Part shown: positions 45,384 through 56,411 of the stretch, in pieces
Layout of the letters: the number at the start of each line of letters is the position of its first letter
Position numbering within the stretch: position 1 is the stretch's first letter
Source of the DNA: Branchiostoma floridae
Lineage: Eukaryota; Chordata; Leptocardii; Amphioxiformes; Branchiostomatidae
Assembly (NCBI RefSeq): GCF_000003815.2
Contig: NC_049982.1
Span: forward strand, 31,036,407-31,100,406
Direction: 5' to 3'
Length of the DNA: 64,000 bases
Program-made: the position numbers and the translations under genes
Notes under the pieces: generated by a model
What the model was told of the DNA's origin: nothing
The model's database searches: none
Seen by the model: the letters and a program-made list of their open reading frames with translations, nothing else

Positions 45384-46036
45384 ATACAACATTATACGGG
45401 AAGTTCAAGAGATTAAGGACAGCCTTCACTTCTCACAAAAGGAAATCGACGACAACAAACTCAACCTATATCGACATGTACAAAAGGTAGAGGACATAGA
45501 AACAGAAATAACCCTACTCAAGAAAGACATCACCGCAAACGACACCAAAGTTGACTACCTTGAAAATCAATCGCGAAGAAATAATATATTGATTGACGGA
45601 GTCGCTGACACGAAGGACGAGACTTGGGACCAGTGTGAGCAGAAAGTAAGGGATCTACTCAAGGAAAAACTGAAGCCAGATCCAAAACAGATAGAAATAG
45701 AAAGAGCGCACAGGAACGGACGTTTTCAGGACGGAGGACGACCGCGCCCAATCGTAGCGAAACTGCTAAGATTCAAGGACAAGGACACAATCATCAAGCG
45801 AGCAAAGTATCTGAAAGGAAGCACTATCTACATGAACGAGGATTTTTCCGAGAAGGTGAGACAGAAGAGGAAGGAACTGATCCCGGAAATGAAAGCTGCA
45901 CGTGAACGTGGAAACATCGCGTACCTGAAATTTGACAAACTTATTATCCACCCACCTGGAGAGGGAGGAGCAGATCGCAGGCGCACTAGAGCCGACTCCA
46001 GACACTGAAGACACGGAATTTCCTGAACTGTTTTGA
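45384..46036 (+). pseudogene. LINE ORF1, coiled-coil RNA-binding protein, 5'-truncated
   Basis: The frame begins in flanking DNA and enters the element at about NIIREVQEIKDS. An N-terminal heptad-like coiled coil (KVEDIETEITLLKKDITAND) is followed by an L1 ORF1-type RNA-binding region (LENQSRRNNILIDGV, IEIERAHRNGR, RPIVAKLLRFKDKD, IYMNEDFSEKVRQKRKEL). The frame stops at 46008, but a shift near 45960 would restore ALEPTPDTEDTEFPELF and a TGA at 46034-46036. So it is truncated at the 5' end and probably frameshifted at the 3' end. Confidence 0.8.
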
Positions 46037-46066
46037 GCTATGTCAAATAACCCTTAACCACCCAAC

Positions 46067-49000
46067 ATGAACTCAAACCCCCCACAACCTAGCACCTTGA
46101 TTTTTAATCCATGTGACCTGAATAATTTAGATAATGGGTCACAAATCTCCCCACTGGATCCTGATACTAACTTTCTGAATGACTTTTACACTTCTATAAA
46201 TACAACTTCCCAATATCATACTGTTGAATCCTTTAATAAATCTTGTAGCACACCCTGTTGTAACACTCTATCCTTGTTCCACTTAAATGTACGAAGCCTA
46301 CCATGCCATTTTGATGAACTGAATGAATATATCTCTTCCCTGCACCATCATTTTACAGTTATTGCATTAACAGAAACATGGCTAACAGAAAATATCGCGG
46401 AAAATTATAGTATACCTGGTTATAACAGCGTACACCACTGCAGAAAGAATAGATCTGGAGGGGGTGTGTCACTATACATTAGAAACGACATGTATCATCA
46501 AGAACGAGGTGACCTTGAATTTGTTATCGATGACACAGGCACAAAGAGCATATCCATTGAGATCATTCCAAGTAACCCGAAGGAGAAAAAAACAATATTG
46601 AGCTGTGTGTATCGCCCACCAAATACCGACATTATAGAATTCAATGAGCGCATAAAGGAATCTATAAACAATATTAATAGGGAAAGAGCGACCTGTTATA
46701 TTATTGGTGATTTCAATATTAATCTATTAAACAATACTAACCAACCCACTACTGATCATATAAATGAAATGTTCTCATCTGGCTTCTACCCACTTATATG
46801 CAGACCTACCAGAATTACACCTTACTCTGCCACCTTAATAGACAACATTTATACAAACTCAGGTAGCAACAATATCAAGGTTGGCATCCTCATCACTGAC
46901 ATATCAGATCACTTTCCAATATTCCTTACATCCGAATTAAACGAGCCAGTCAGACAGGCAGACATAATATCTTATCGCCAAGTTAACACAACTAACATTC
47001 AGAAATTTACACAATCCCTATCAGAAATAGTATGGAGCGACGTATTAAACGAAACAGACACAGAGAAAGCATATAATCAGTTTCTCGAAACATACGGATC
47101 GTTATACGAAAAATGTTTCCCAAAGAAAACTACAAAAATCTCCCAGCACTCTCGCAAAGAACCCTGGCTTAGCAGTGGATTGTTAAAGTCAATACGCAGA
47201 AAAAACAAGCTCTACACTAAATATGTCAAGAACCCCACGCCCTTAAACCACAGTATCTATAAAAAATACCGGAATAAGTTAAATCATCTCCTAAAAACTA
47301 CAAAGAAGGATTACTACCACAAAAAGTTCAATGAAGCTACCAGCAACATAAAACAAACATGGTCCCTGATAAATGAAGTTATAAATCGTAACAAAAGCAA
47401 CTCAGCTGGTCCAAACAAAATACAAATTGGTACCAAAACTACCGAAAATAAAGATGAAATATGTAATGAATTCAATGATTTTTTCATTAATATTGGACCT
47501 ACACTTGAAAGTAAAATCCCAAAAGTAACACAAGATCCTCTTAGCTACATCACTTTACAAGTAAATTCTAACCTATCAACTTTTGTGCCACCAACTGATG
47601 CTGAAATTACAGATATTGTCAAAAACTTAAAAGACTCAGCTGCTGGTCATGACGAAATTAGCCCTAAAGTACTAAAGTTGTCACTACCCTATGTTATTGC
47701 CCCTCTAACACATATTCTTTCTCTATCCTTGCAAAATGGAATTGTTCCCCACCCACTAAAAGTCGCAAAAGTGACGCCTATTTTTAAAAGCAGTGACCCA
47801 CTAAATGTTAACAACTATCGACCAATATCTGTCCTTCCCTGCATATCTAAAGTCTTGGAAAAGCTAGTATATAGTCGTCTTTTGAAACATTTAAATCAAA
47901 ATAACATCCTATATAAACATCAATATGGTTTCCGAAAGGGCTATTCTACCTCTCTGGCACTCATACACTTAATGGAAAAAATTTCTACCGCCATAGATAA
48001 TTCAGAATACACAATAGGAATCTTTCTTGATCTATCAAAAGCATTTGATACGGTTAATCATTCCATTCTACTCAATAAACTAAAACGATACGGTATATGT
48101 GACTCCGCAATAAAATGGTTCTCGTCTTATCTATCCAATAGACAACAATACGTAGCTCTTAACGATAATAAATCACAACCCAAAATAATAGAATGTGGTG
48201 TCCCACAGGGTTCGATATTAGGACCTCTACTTTTTCTGATTTATATAAATGATCTCGAAAAAGCATCCTCAATTATATTCTTTATCCTATTTGCAGATGA
48301 TTCAAATCTTTTTCTTTCAAACTCGAATTTTGATACGCTAGTAAAACTTGCTAACGAAGAAATGAAAAAGGTTATGTCGTGGTTTGAGGCAAATAAATTA
48401 TCAGTAAATGTTAAGAAGACATATTATCTAATTTTCTGTAATAGAAATAAAACCTATAACAAAAGTGCCAAAATCTTTTTAAAAAGTGTGCCCCTGTCTC
48501 AAGAGAGTCAAGCCAAATTCTTAGGTATAATCATTGATGATCGACTGACCTGGAAATCGCATATAACTATGTTAGGTAAAAAGATTTAAAAAAGTATCGG
48601 TATCATTGGAAAACTTAAACATATTCTTACTCAAAAAACCATTATTACCATATATAATAGTTTAATATACCCGTATCTAACCTACGGGAATATAGTCTGG
48701 GGATGCGCCTACAAAACCACACTACAGCCCCTGATATTGCTCCAAAAAAGATTTGTTCGTTCAGCCACGGGCGCCAGTTTTCATGCACATTCTGCACCTT
48801 TGTTTACAAAACTTAAGATTTTGAATATTTTTGATATCAACAGACTTCATCTGATGCTATTTACGTTTAAATTCCTAAACTGTTCTCTTCCAGAAACATT
48901 TAATGGTCTTCTAAATCTTAATTCTCATTTTCATAATTACCAAACTCGACAAAGTGCTCATTTCCATGTTCCCCTAGTTAGAACGTCAGTAGCCCAAATG

Positions 49001-49126
49001 AGTGTAAAATACAAATGTATAATTAATTGGAATAATCTCCCCCTCCATCTAAAATGTTTAACATCAATAATTAGTTTTAAACGCAATCTAAAAAATCACC
49101 TACTTTCCTTTCCCACTGACATTTGA
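46067..49126 (+). pseudogene. LINE ORF2, endonuclease-reverse transcriptase, one nonsense codon
   Basis: ATG 46067; the frame is open to TAA 48587-48589 (840 codons) and then continues in the same frame to 49126. EEP endonuclease motifs: LNVRSLPCHFDEL, ALTETWL, IGDFNINLL, ISDHFPIF. RT motifs: VNNYRPISVLPCISKVLEKL, HQYGFRKGYST, IFLDLSKAFDTVNHSILL, CGVPQGSILGPLLFLIYIND, LFADDSNLF. After the stop the same frame gives the usual C-terminal region (YPYLTYGNIVWG, INWNNLPLHLK). The TAA (AAG ATT TAA AAA) is the only lesion seen, which suggests a recent insertion. Most likely inactive. Confidence 0.93.
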
Positions 49127-49714
49127 CATCTTATCTTAATTTCTCCATTTGATAGCTTAAGTTGTTATTTAGTTGATATATTTCCCTGTTTTTAATAATT
49201 TAATTGTTGTTTTAATCATTAGGTATTTAGCTGCTACATTTCCTTGTTTTAGTCATTTGATAATAGCTTTATTTGTGTCACTTTAGTTACGATATATCCT
49301 TGTTTTTTCTTAATTCGTTAACTTTAGCTTCTCTATTATATTATATAGCTTCATTTGTGTTACGATAGTTTCAATATTTAAATTGTTGCCAATAATTTTT
49401 TCCTTAACTTCTCCATTTGATAGCTTAAGTTGTTATTTAGTTGATATATTTCCCTGCTTTTAATAATTTGTTATTTAGCTTCTCTATTTGATGGCTTTTT
49501 TGTGTTAATTTAGTTGATACATTTCCTTGTTTTATTATCAATTGTTATCACCTCAATTATTTCATTAGAATTGCATACGTTATAGGAGGAGGGCTCGCAT
49601 AAGCCGTTAGGCTTCCTCCCTTCCTCCCGCACAGTATTTGTTTTATCCAATGTACATTTCTCTGTTTTTGTGTTCTACGTGCGAATAAATAAACTCAAAC
49701 TCAAACTCAAACTT

Positions 49715-51455
49715 TGACCTCGTATAGCTCCCAAACGGCTTGTGCTAGAACAACAAAACTTGGTGACTTTTCCTATAATATTGTTTGAGTTAATTTGCAA
49801 AAAAACAGAGTAAGTTGATAAATTTCCTTGTTGCCGTGGCAACGGGTTTCTAAAAGGCATATTTAAAAAAAAATCACTAATTTTGGTTTAAACAATGGAA
49901 TTTAATGACTTTCTTGCTAAACCTATTCAAGTGTGACATTTATAATTGAATATTCATAAATCACGGTAATGTTTTGACGTATTTGGTCAAAATCCCAGAT
50001 GGCCGACAATATCATAATGAAAAGTATAACCAGCTTATTTTCACCGGATTTCGTTACTACTTGGTATTTTCTTACAGAAAACATTCATATGAACGTTTTC
50101 AGTCTATTTTCCTGGAATTTTAGCGTTGAAATATATGTTGAAAAAGATATATCTAAAGACATTTAAGCTTGATAATCCAAGATTCATTTTTGAGGTTGTT
50201 GCGTCCTCTTTTGACAACAGAAGTCTTATAAAACCTAGATATTGATAAGAAATTTTTATGGTTAAATGTTTGTGTGCAATATTTGGGTATTATGGGACTT
50301 CCGGTTTTAGCCCAAAAAACACCTAATGACGTCATATTACGACATAATGATATACACATTTCAGGAATTTAAAAAGTTGACTAGCATAACACCCCCTGCA
50401 AATTTGGCGATTGTACAAATCCATTTTGAAATAACGAAGGAGGGCCCTACGAGACCCCCTTCCCCAGGCCAGGGAATGCCAAAAAAGCCCACTCAGTCTA
50501 AAAAGGGTTAACCTATTCAGACTGGGCTTTTTTGGCATTCCCTGGACTGGGAAGGGGGCTCATTCGCCCTCCCCCTTCGTATTTTCAACAGGGCTTACTG
50601 TACGATCACCAAATTTGCAGGGGGTGTTATGCTCGTCGATTTTTAAAATTCCTACCATTTTTATGTTATTATGACGTAATATTACGTTATTATGACGTCA
50701 TTAATTGATTTTTGGGGCCGAAACGGTGAATTCCCATAATACCTAAACATTGCACAAAAAAAGGTAATAATAATGTTTCTTATCAATATTTAAGTGTGTT
50801 AAGATTCTGTTGTCAAAAGCCGACGCAACGACGTCAAAATGACGTCATAAGATGCCGTCATCTGTATTTTAGCCATCCAAAATCTTGGATTATCAACCTT
50901 AAATATCTTAAAATAATTTTTTTCAACATATANNNNNNNNNNNNNNNNNNNNNNNNNNNNNNNNNNNNNNNNNNNNNNNNNNNNNNNNNNNNNNNNNNNN
51001 NNNNNNNNNNNNNNNNNNNNNNNNNNNNNNNNAAGTAGGGATGAAGCTCGAGTGAAATAAGCTGGTCATACTTTTCATCATGATATTGTCGGCCATCTTG
51101 GATCTTGACCAAAAACGTCATCTCATTAGCATAATTTATGAATATTTAATTATGAATGTTCAACTAAGACGTGTTGGATATTACAGATATATGAAAAGAA
51201 GTTAAGTTTAGTAAGAAAATCTGAAAATCCCATTGTTTCAGCCAAAATTAGTGATTTTTTTAAAATTTGCCCTTCAGAAACCCGTTGCCACGGCAGCACG
51301 AAAAATTATGAACATACTCTATTTAATGACAATTGTTGCAAACAATATTCTAAAAAAAGTCACCAAGTGTAGTTGTTCTAGCACAAGCCGTTTGGGAGCT
51401 ATACGACATCAAAGTTGGCGTAGGCACTTTTAGCCACACCCCCCCCCAGTCTGTT
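49715..51455. repeat. 1.7-kb imperfect palindrome in SRCR gene B intron
   Basis: Centred near 50508 (GCCCACTCAGTCTAAA...TATTCAGACTGGGC). The left arm runs from CTCGTATAGCTCCCAAACGG (49720), through GTTGCCGTGGCAAC and GATGGCCGACAATATCA; the right arm returns through TATTGTCGGCCATCTTGGAT (after the gap), GTTGCCACGGCAGC and GCCGTTTGGGAGCTATACGA (about 51390). The innermost 180 bp per side match best. Half-copies of the same repeat occur near 16.4, 17.7, 37.6, 52.7 and 59.9 kb. No coding capacity. Confidence 0.8.
50933..51032. other. assembly gap, 100 N
   Basis: Exactly 100 undetermined bases, the usual placeholder for a gap of unknown size. It falls in the right arm of the palindrome, which would explain the break. 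The true length, and any exon inside, cannot be known here. Confidence 1.
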
Positions 51456-51615
51456 ACATTTTTTTTTCTTAAATTTAGCACAAGCATGCATAGAAATCAA
51501 ACAATAGAATAACCTAGTTGCATCATTATTTGACGCAAGGGCCACAAAAATCGACACGTTCAAACGTTTACTTTTTTATATAAAACACTGAAAAAAACAA
51601 TAACATTTGACTCAC

Positions 51616-51924
51616 CTTCCGAGCAGACAACACCAGCGTCATCACCGTGATAACAGTCATGTATACCCCATTCTTTGTGGCTGCACTGTTCGATGTTTGT
51701 CTCAGAACCCTCGCAGGCCAAGTTGTCCAGCCAGATCGGACCTGACCCCGCCCCGAACGCTGCTTGATTTCGGACCTCAGTAGCGCTTGGGTATCCAATC
51801 AGACGGCAGATCACGTTCGCGTCGTTCATGTCAAAATCGTCGTCACAGACGGTCCCCCACTGTCCGTCATGGTACACTTCAACCCTGCCCTCGCTTGACA
51901 AACTTCCACCCGCGAGTCGGATGC
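51616..51924 (-). CDS. SRCR gene B, SRCR-b domain exon
   Basis: Acceptor TGTTTAATTCAG/GCATCCGAC, donor CGGAAG/GTGAGT, 309 nt, phase 1-1. Complete SRCR domain, GIRLAGG to GVVCSEG, six cysteines. It shares the [10 protein letters not shown] and NLACEG marks with gene A's SRCR-b. It has diverged in the last loop (CSHKEWGIHDCYHGDDA), where the others read WGKHNC. The intron to SRCR-a is only 334 bp, against almost 20 kb in gene A. Confidence 0.88.
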
Positions 51925-52258
51925 CTGAATTAAACAGACATTGAATGTAAACTTCAAATTTTTGTTTAAAAGATATATGCCTGTCAGGAACCCGTTGCCA
52001 TGTCAGCACTGAAAATTATGAACCTTTGTGAACATTATGAAATTGTTTCTCTAAATTTTAGGAAAAGTCACCAACTTAATTAGCTCTAGCTAATAAACCG
52101 TTTAGGAACTACATGACTTATAAAGTTGACTTGAGGTAAGTTTTTCAAAATGAGCATAAACAACGACCCACATAGAGAAATTCATCCTTATTATAACGTT
52201 CAAACGTGTCCCACTTTGTATAATTATACATCACAGGAAGACAAAACTCTTGACTCAC

Positions 52259-52567
52259 CGTCCGTGCAAACCACACCAGCGTCCTCATTGTGTCTACAGT
52301 AATGTTTGCCCCATCCATTGTGGAAGCACTGTTCGATGTGTGTCTCGGAACCCTCGCAGTCCAATTCACCCAGCCAGATCGGGCCTGACCCCTCCCCGAA
52401 GGCCGCTTGAGATAAGGCATCCACAGCTCTGCCGTACCCCAGCTGACGGCAGATCACGTTGGCGTCCTTCAGGTTAAAACCGTCGTCACAGACAGTCCCC
52501 CACTGTCCGTCATGGTACACTTCAACCCTGCCCTTGTTGGAGAGACTTCCACCTACGAGTCGGATGT
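52259..52567 (-). CDS. SRCR gene B, SRCR-a domain exon
   Basis: Acceptor CTTAATTCAG/ACATCCGAC, donor CGGACG/GTGAGT, 309 nt, phase 1-1. It encodes [14 protein letters not shown] to GVVCTDG with six cysteines, the paralogue of 37180-37488. FNLKDANVICRQLGYGRAVD and CFHNGWGKHYCRH differ from the gene A copy. Confidence 0.88.
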
Positions 52568-52699
52568 CTGAATTAAGACGACATTGAATGGAAATGATGC
52601 ATTTAAGAGATACTGTCCATTGGTAAGTACAAATTATATCATAAAGTTCCAGGCTCTGATAAAACTAGGTTCGTATTTTGTTGCTAACATAGTACCATG

Positions 52700-53460
52700 A
52701 CAGGAAATAGGTTAACCCTATTTAGACCGGTGAGGGGGCTTTTGTGGCCTGTGCCAAATTTCATGTCTCATAACGGCTTATGCTACGTATACAGCCACCA
52801 AATTTAGTGACTTTTACTAAAATATAACTGACAACTATTTCGCAAAGTTTCAGAAATATTCTTTTTTTCGTGTTGCCATGGCAACCGTTTATTGACAGGC
52901 ATTTTTGACGAAAATCACTCATTTCTGTTCTAACCAATGTATTTTTCTCATTTATTTGCTATATTGCTGCTATGTTTAACATAAATAAAGCCTTATGTTA
53001 TCAAGAACATCTTTTATAATTAAATATGCAATATGCTAATTTAATTATATCATCGGCCAAAATTCAACATGGTGGACCAAATGACCAGATCAAGAATATC
53101 TAGCTTATTATCCCTAGAATTTGCAAATACCTGGCCTTTGTTTATCAAAAAACGTTTATATGAAAGTTTTTAGTCTATTTCAATTGTCTTTTGCGATTAT
53201 TTGTCGCAAAAATGTATTTTTGAAAATTCAAGATGGTCGAGCCCAACTGGTGACTTAAATATGCATGACATTATTTTATGACGTTATTTCGACGTCATTA
53301 ATGTTGCTATTGGCAACACAAGTCGTCTCCAATTGGTGTTACTTTTTGTGGCATACCTTGAATTTTCTGGGAATACCCCTTTTTCGTGGCTCCAGGCAAA
53401 GTAATTAAAATGATGACGTCACAAATACGTCAAATTACGTCAAAATTGCGTCAAAATGAA
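52700..53460. repeat. SRCR-intron repeat, gene B copy
   Basis: Nearly identical to 37640-38410 but without the 28-bp hairpin. It keeps the intact 14-bp palindrome GTTGCCATGGCAAC at 52872-52885. CRE-like TGACGTCA occurs near 53413, and the 53280 site reads TGACGTTA. Confidence 0.8.
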
Positions 53461-53553
53461 TATGGTTAAATATTATAATATCTATATCATTTTCCACAAA
53501 TTTTGAGGTCATATCACATCAAGTTGTTTATGAAGAATTCTAAGTCCACTGAC

Positions 53554-53595
53554 CTGCGCCTGGTCCGCCCTGCTCCACACCACCCAGGTTGGCAT
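53554..53595 (-). CDS. SRCR gene B, mini-exon 3 (14 residues)
   Basis: A 42-nt phase 1-1 exon, acceptor AAACGTTTAACAG, donor GCGCAG/GTCAGT; encodes (D)ANLGGVEQGGPGA, identical to gene A mini-exon 3. Confidence 0.75.
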
Positions 53596-54370
53596 CTGTT
53601 AAACGTTTAACATGTCAATACTATTCCTAATACTTCTACTGAGGCAACTAGACCAAATACTACATAAAAGTTAGTTTTGTGTATCAGTTTTGTTTGTGGA
53701 GTACGATCTGAAACCTCCTTAGCAACAGCCTTAGTAACGACTTTAGCAACGATATTGTCACTACAAGCTGACAGATCTGTCATCCTTCACACGTTCATAT
53801 CTCCAGATTTAATTGACGGATTTCGATCATTTAAAGTTTCATATGCAGCGCATGAAACGGAAGGTAAGTCTAGATAATTAGACATAGCGCAATAGGTAGT
53901 GTGAAAAAATTCACGATATTGGAATATAACGAACTAATTTTGACGAGAAAATCACACAAAAAATCCGATTTTAGGTTGCCATAATTTTGTATTGAACCTT
54001 GTAATAAATTGCTATTTTCCGATCCTATAAGCAGGTTCTACTAGTCTGTACATTTTCATTGAAAAATATTGATGTTTGATATTTTGCCCCTCACCTTGTT
54101 TAAGATCATAAAAGTCACAAATAAGGGTTTGTAGGCTGATAGCCGCTATAAAGCTAACATGCCAGAATGGCTATCACATCAAAATATATATACCACAGAC
54201 ATTCTACAATTAAAAAAGAGCAAAAAGAATTTGCCACCCCGTAGGATATCGAAATATGAAATTTTGGGTCCTGGCTGATGGACTAACAGTCCCCTAGTGT
54301 CTTAAAGCAAATAAGATAACAAAAAGTAGAAAAAGATCTAGATCGACTGAGAAATTCTAAGTCCACTTAC

Positions 54371-54412
54371 CTTCGCCTGGTCCACCCGGCTCTACGCCAC
54401 CCAGGCCGGCAT
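54371..54412 (-). CDS. SRCR gene B, mini-exon 2 (14 residues)
   Basis: A 42-nt phase 1-1 exon, acceptor AAACGTTTAACAG, donor GCGAAG/GTAAGT; encodes (D)AGLGGVEPGGPGE, ending in Glu like exon 1 rather than Ala. Confidence 0.75.
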
Positions 54413-54780
54413 CTGTTAAACGTTTAACATGTCAACACTATTCCTTATACTTCTACTGAGGCAATCAGAGCAAAATGCTACAGAAAAGTTAGTTCCGTGT
54501 ATTATTTTTGTTGTGGAGTACGATCTGAAACATACTTAGCAACAGCCTTAGTAACGTCCCTAGCAACGATATTGTCACTACAAGCTGGCAGATGTGTCAT
54601 TCTTCACACATTCATATCTCCAGATTGCATTGACGGATTTCGATCATTTAAAGCTTGAATATGCCACCCCGATATGTGACATTTGGAGCCTTGTCCAATA
54701 GACTAACAGTGTACGAGTGTGTCTTAAAATAAGAGGGAATAAATTTAAATCTAGATCAACTTGAGTCCACTTATAATTAC

Positions 54781-54822
54781 CTGCGCCTGGTCCGCTCGGC
54801 TCCACGCCACCCAGGCCGGCAT
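54781..54822 (-). CDS. SRCR gene B, mini-exon 1 (14 residues)
   Basis: A 42-nt phase 1-1 exon, acceptor TTAATGTTTAACAG, donor GCGCAG/GTAATT (weaker than the GTAAGT of its paralogue at 39824); encodes (D)AGLGGVEPSGPGA. Confidence 0.72.
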
Positions 54823-55377
54823 CTGTTAAACATTAACCATGTTCTACTAAGGCAACAAGACCAAAAAATAACTACAAAAATTTAGTTCTGTGTATCAGTT
54901 GTGGAGTACGGTCTGAAACCTCCTTATCAACATCCTTAGTAACGGCGTTAGCAACGATATTGTCACTAAAAGCTGACAGATGTGTCATCATTTACACATT
55001 AATATCTCCAGATGACGGATTTTGATCATTTAAAGTTTGATATTTAGCGCATGATACGCACTGTAAGTCTAGACCATTTGACAAGGACCTAGAGGTAATG
55101 TGAATAAATGCACGATATTGGAAAATAGCGAATACATTTTGACAAGAAAATCACCAAAAATCCGACTGAAGGTGGCCATAATTTTGTATTTAATATTGAT
55201 ATCGAAAATCAATTGATATCTTCATGATCCTCTTAGCAGGTTCTACTAGCCAGTAAAATTTTATTTGCAAATATTGATGTTTGATTTTTTCCCCTCCAGC
55301 TTCCCCTTGTTTAAGTCCCGGATCATTTAGAGGGTGATAGGTTTGAGGGATGATAGCCGGTATAGAGCTAACATATA

Positions 55378-55931
55378 CAGTCAAACCTGTCTATAGCGGC
55401 CTCTCAAGGGACTGGGGAGATGTGGCCACTATAGAGAAAATGTTGAGCAATTGACCACGAGGAATAAGTTATACATGATTTCAGTACCCACTAATCTTTC
55501 TCATCAAGTAAAATTGTCTAGATCGTCTCAAAATCCGACTGACCCTGCCAAAGTAAAATCTACCAAAAATAATTGATATTTCCATGCGCAGTGTTGGTAA
55601 GTTCACCTAAAAAGACTTTCACTCTAACGTTAAAGGCACGCGTACCTTCCGTTACCGCCCAAATGACCCTGTCGGGAACTCCAAATCCTCGCAAACTACG
55701 ATTTCAAACTTGGCGCAGGGTGACATACGGCCGCTGTATTGTCGCGATAGGCAGTGTTTCTGTATCTACAGGGCCAGAAATAGTGTGGCCGTGGCCGCGT
55801 TGTACAGTTGGCCGCTATTTTTTAATACTTAGGTCAAAGGGAAAAATCCAAGGGACCAACATGTCGACAAAAAGTGCCGCAATGGCCAAGTGGTCGCTAT
55901 GCAAAGGTGACCGCATATAAAGGTTTGACTG
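55378..55931. mobile_element. pogo/Tigger-like MITE, copy 2
   Basis: Ends CAGTCAAACCTGTCTATAGC and CAGGTTTGACTG-type (GGTTTGACTG on plus), TA on the left (55376-55377), CA on the right. It occupies the same place as 40419-40954, with a short insertion (ACATGTCGACAAAAAGTGCC region, near 55859-55880). Confidence 0.72.
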
Positions 55932-56137
55932 CACAAAATTGGCTATCACACTAAAATATGTACCATAGACCTTCTAATATTCAAAACCAAAAAGAAAAAA
56001 ATTGTTACCCAGAAGGATACCGATAGGTGAAATTTGGGCCCTGGCCGATGGACTAACAGTGTCCTAGTGTGTCTTAAAGCAAATAAGCAAAAAAATAGAG
56101 CCATCTAGATCGACTGAAGAATTTTAACTCCACTTAC

Positions 56138-56360
56138 CTTCGTCTGGTCCACCCGGCTGCACTCCACCCAGGCCGGCCAGAAGCCCGAAAAATCCCGATA
56201 GAAAGTTATCCAATTCGGCCATTCCCTCCTCCAAGTTACCCCCGTGAGCAGCCGGAGCTGCGGGCGGCGCATCTGGCTCTGCCTCTGGCTCCTGTCCCCG
56301 GGCCGTCAACATCATCGCAAGTACCACCACGGTGGCTACTTGGCAGGCTGTCACCTTCAT
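56138..56360 (-). CDS. SRCR gene B, signal-peptide exon 1
   Basis: ATG at 56360; donor GACGAAG/GTAAGT at 56138/56137, phase 1. It encodes 74 residues that match gene A exon 1 except for one Glu-to-Asp change in the acidic spacer (EAEPDAPP instead of EAEPEAPP). Near-identity of the coding exon while the introns have gained and lost elements suggests recent duplication, conversion or constraint. Predicted secreted. Confidence 0.85.
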
Positions 56361-56399
56361 CGTTCTTCAAAAAAAATTCACCGAGGGGAACAAAAATCA

Positions 56400-56411
56400 T
56401 CGATATATAGC
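56400..56411 (-). promoter_or_regulatory. TATA-like element of SRCR gene B
   Basis: GCTATATATCG on the minus strand, same distance from the ATG as in gene A. Confidence 0.5.

Larger units (their letters stand above)
45384..49709 (+). mobile_element. near-complete L2/CR1-group LINE
   Basis: The paralogous site at 59928-59945 is empty, defining the insertion. AACTT is repeated at both edges (45379-45383 and 49710-49714). The element is 5'-truncated inside ORF1, has a full ORF2 with one nonsense codon, a 580-bp AT-rich 3' UTR with an internal repeat (GCTTAAGTTGTTATTTAG near 49155 and 49425), and a tail of three AAACTC units after AATAAATAAA. It sits in gene B's intron between SRCR-b and SRCR-c, opposite to the gene. 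Confidence 0.93.
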
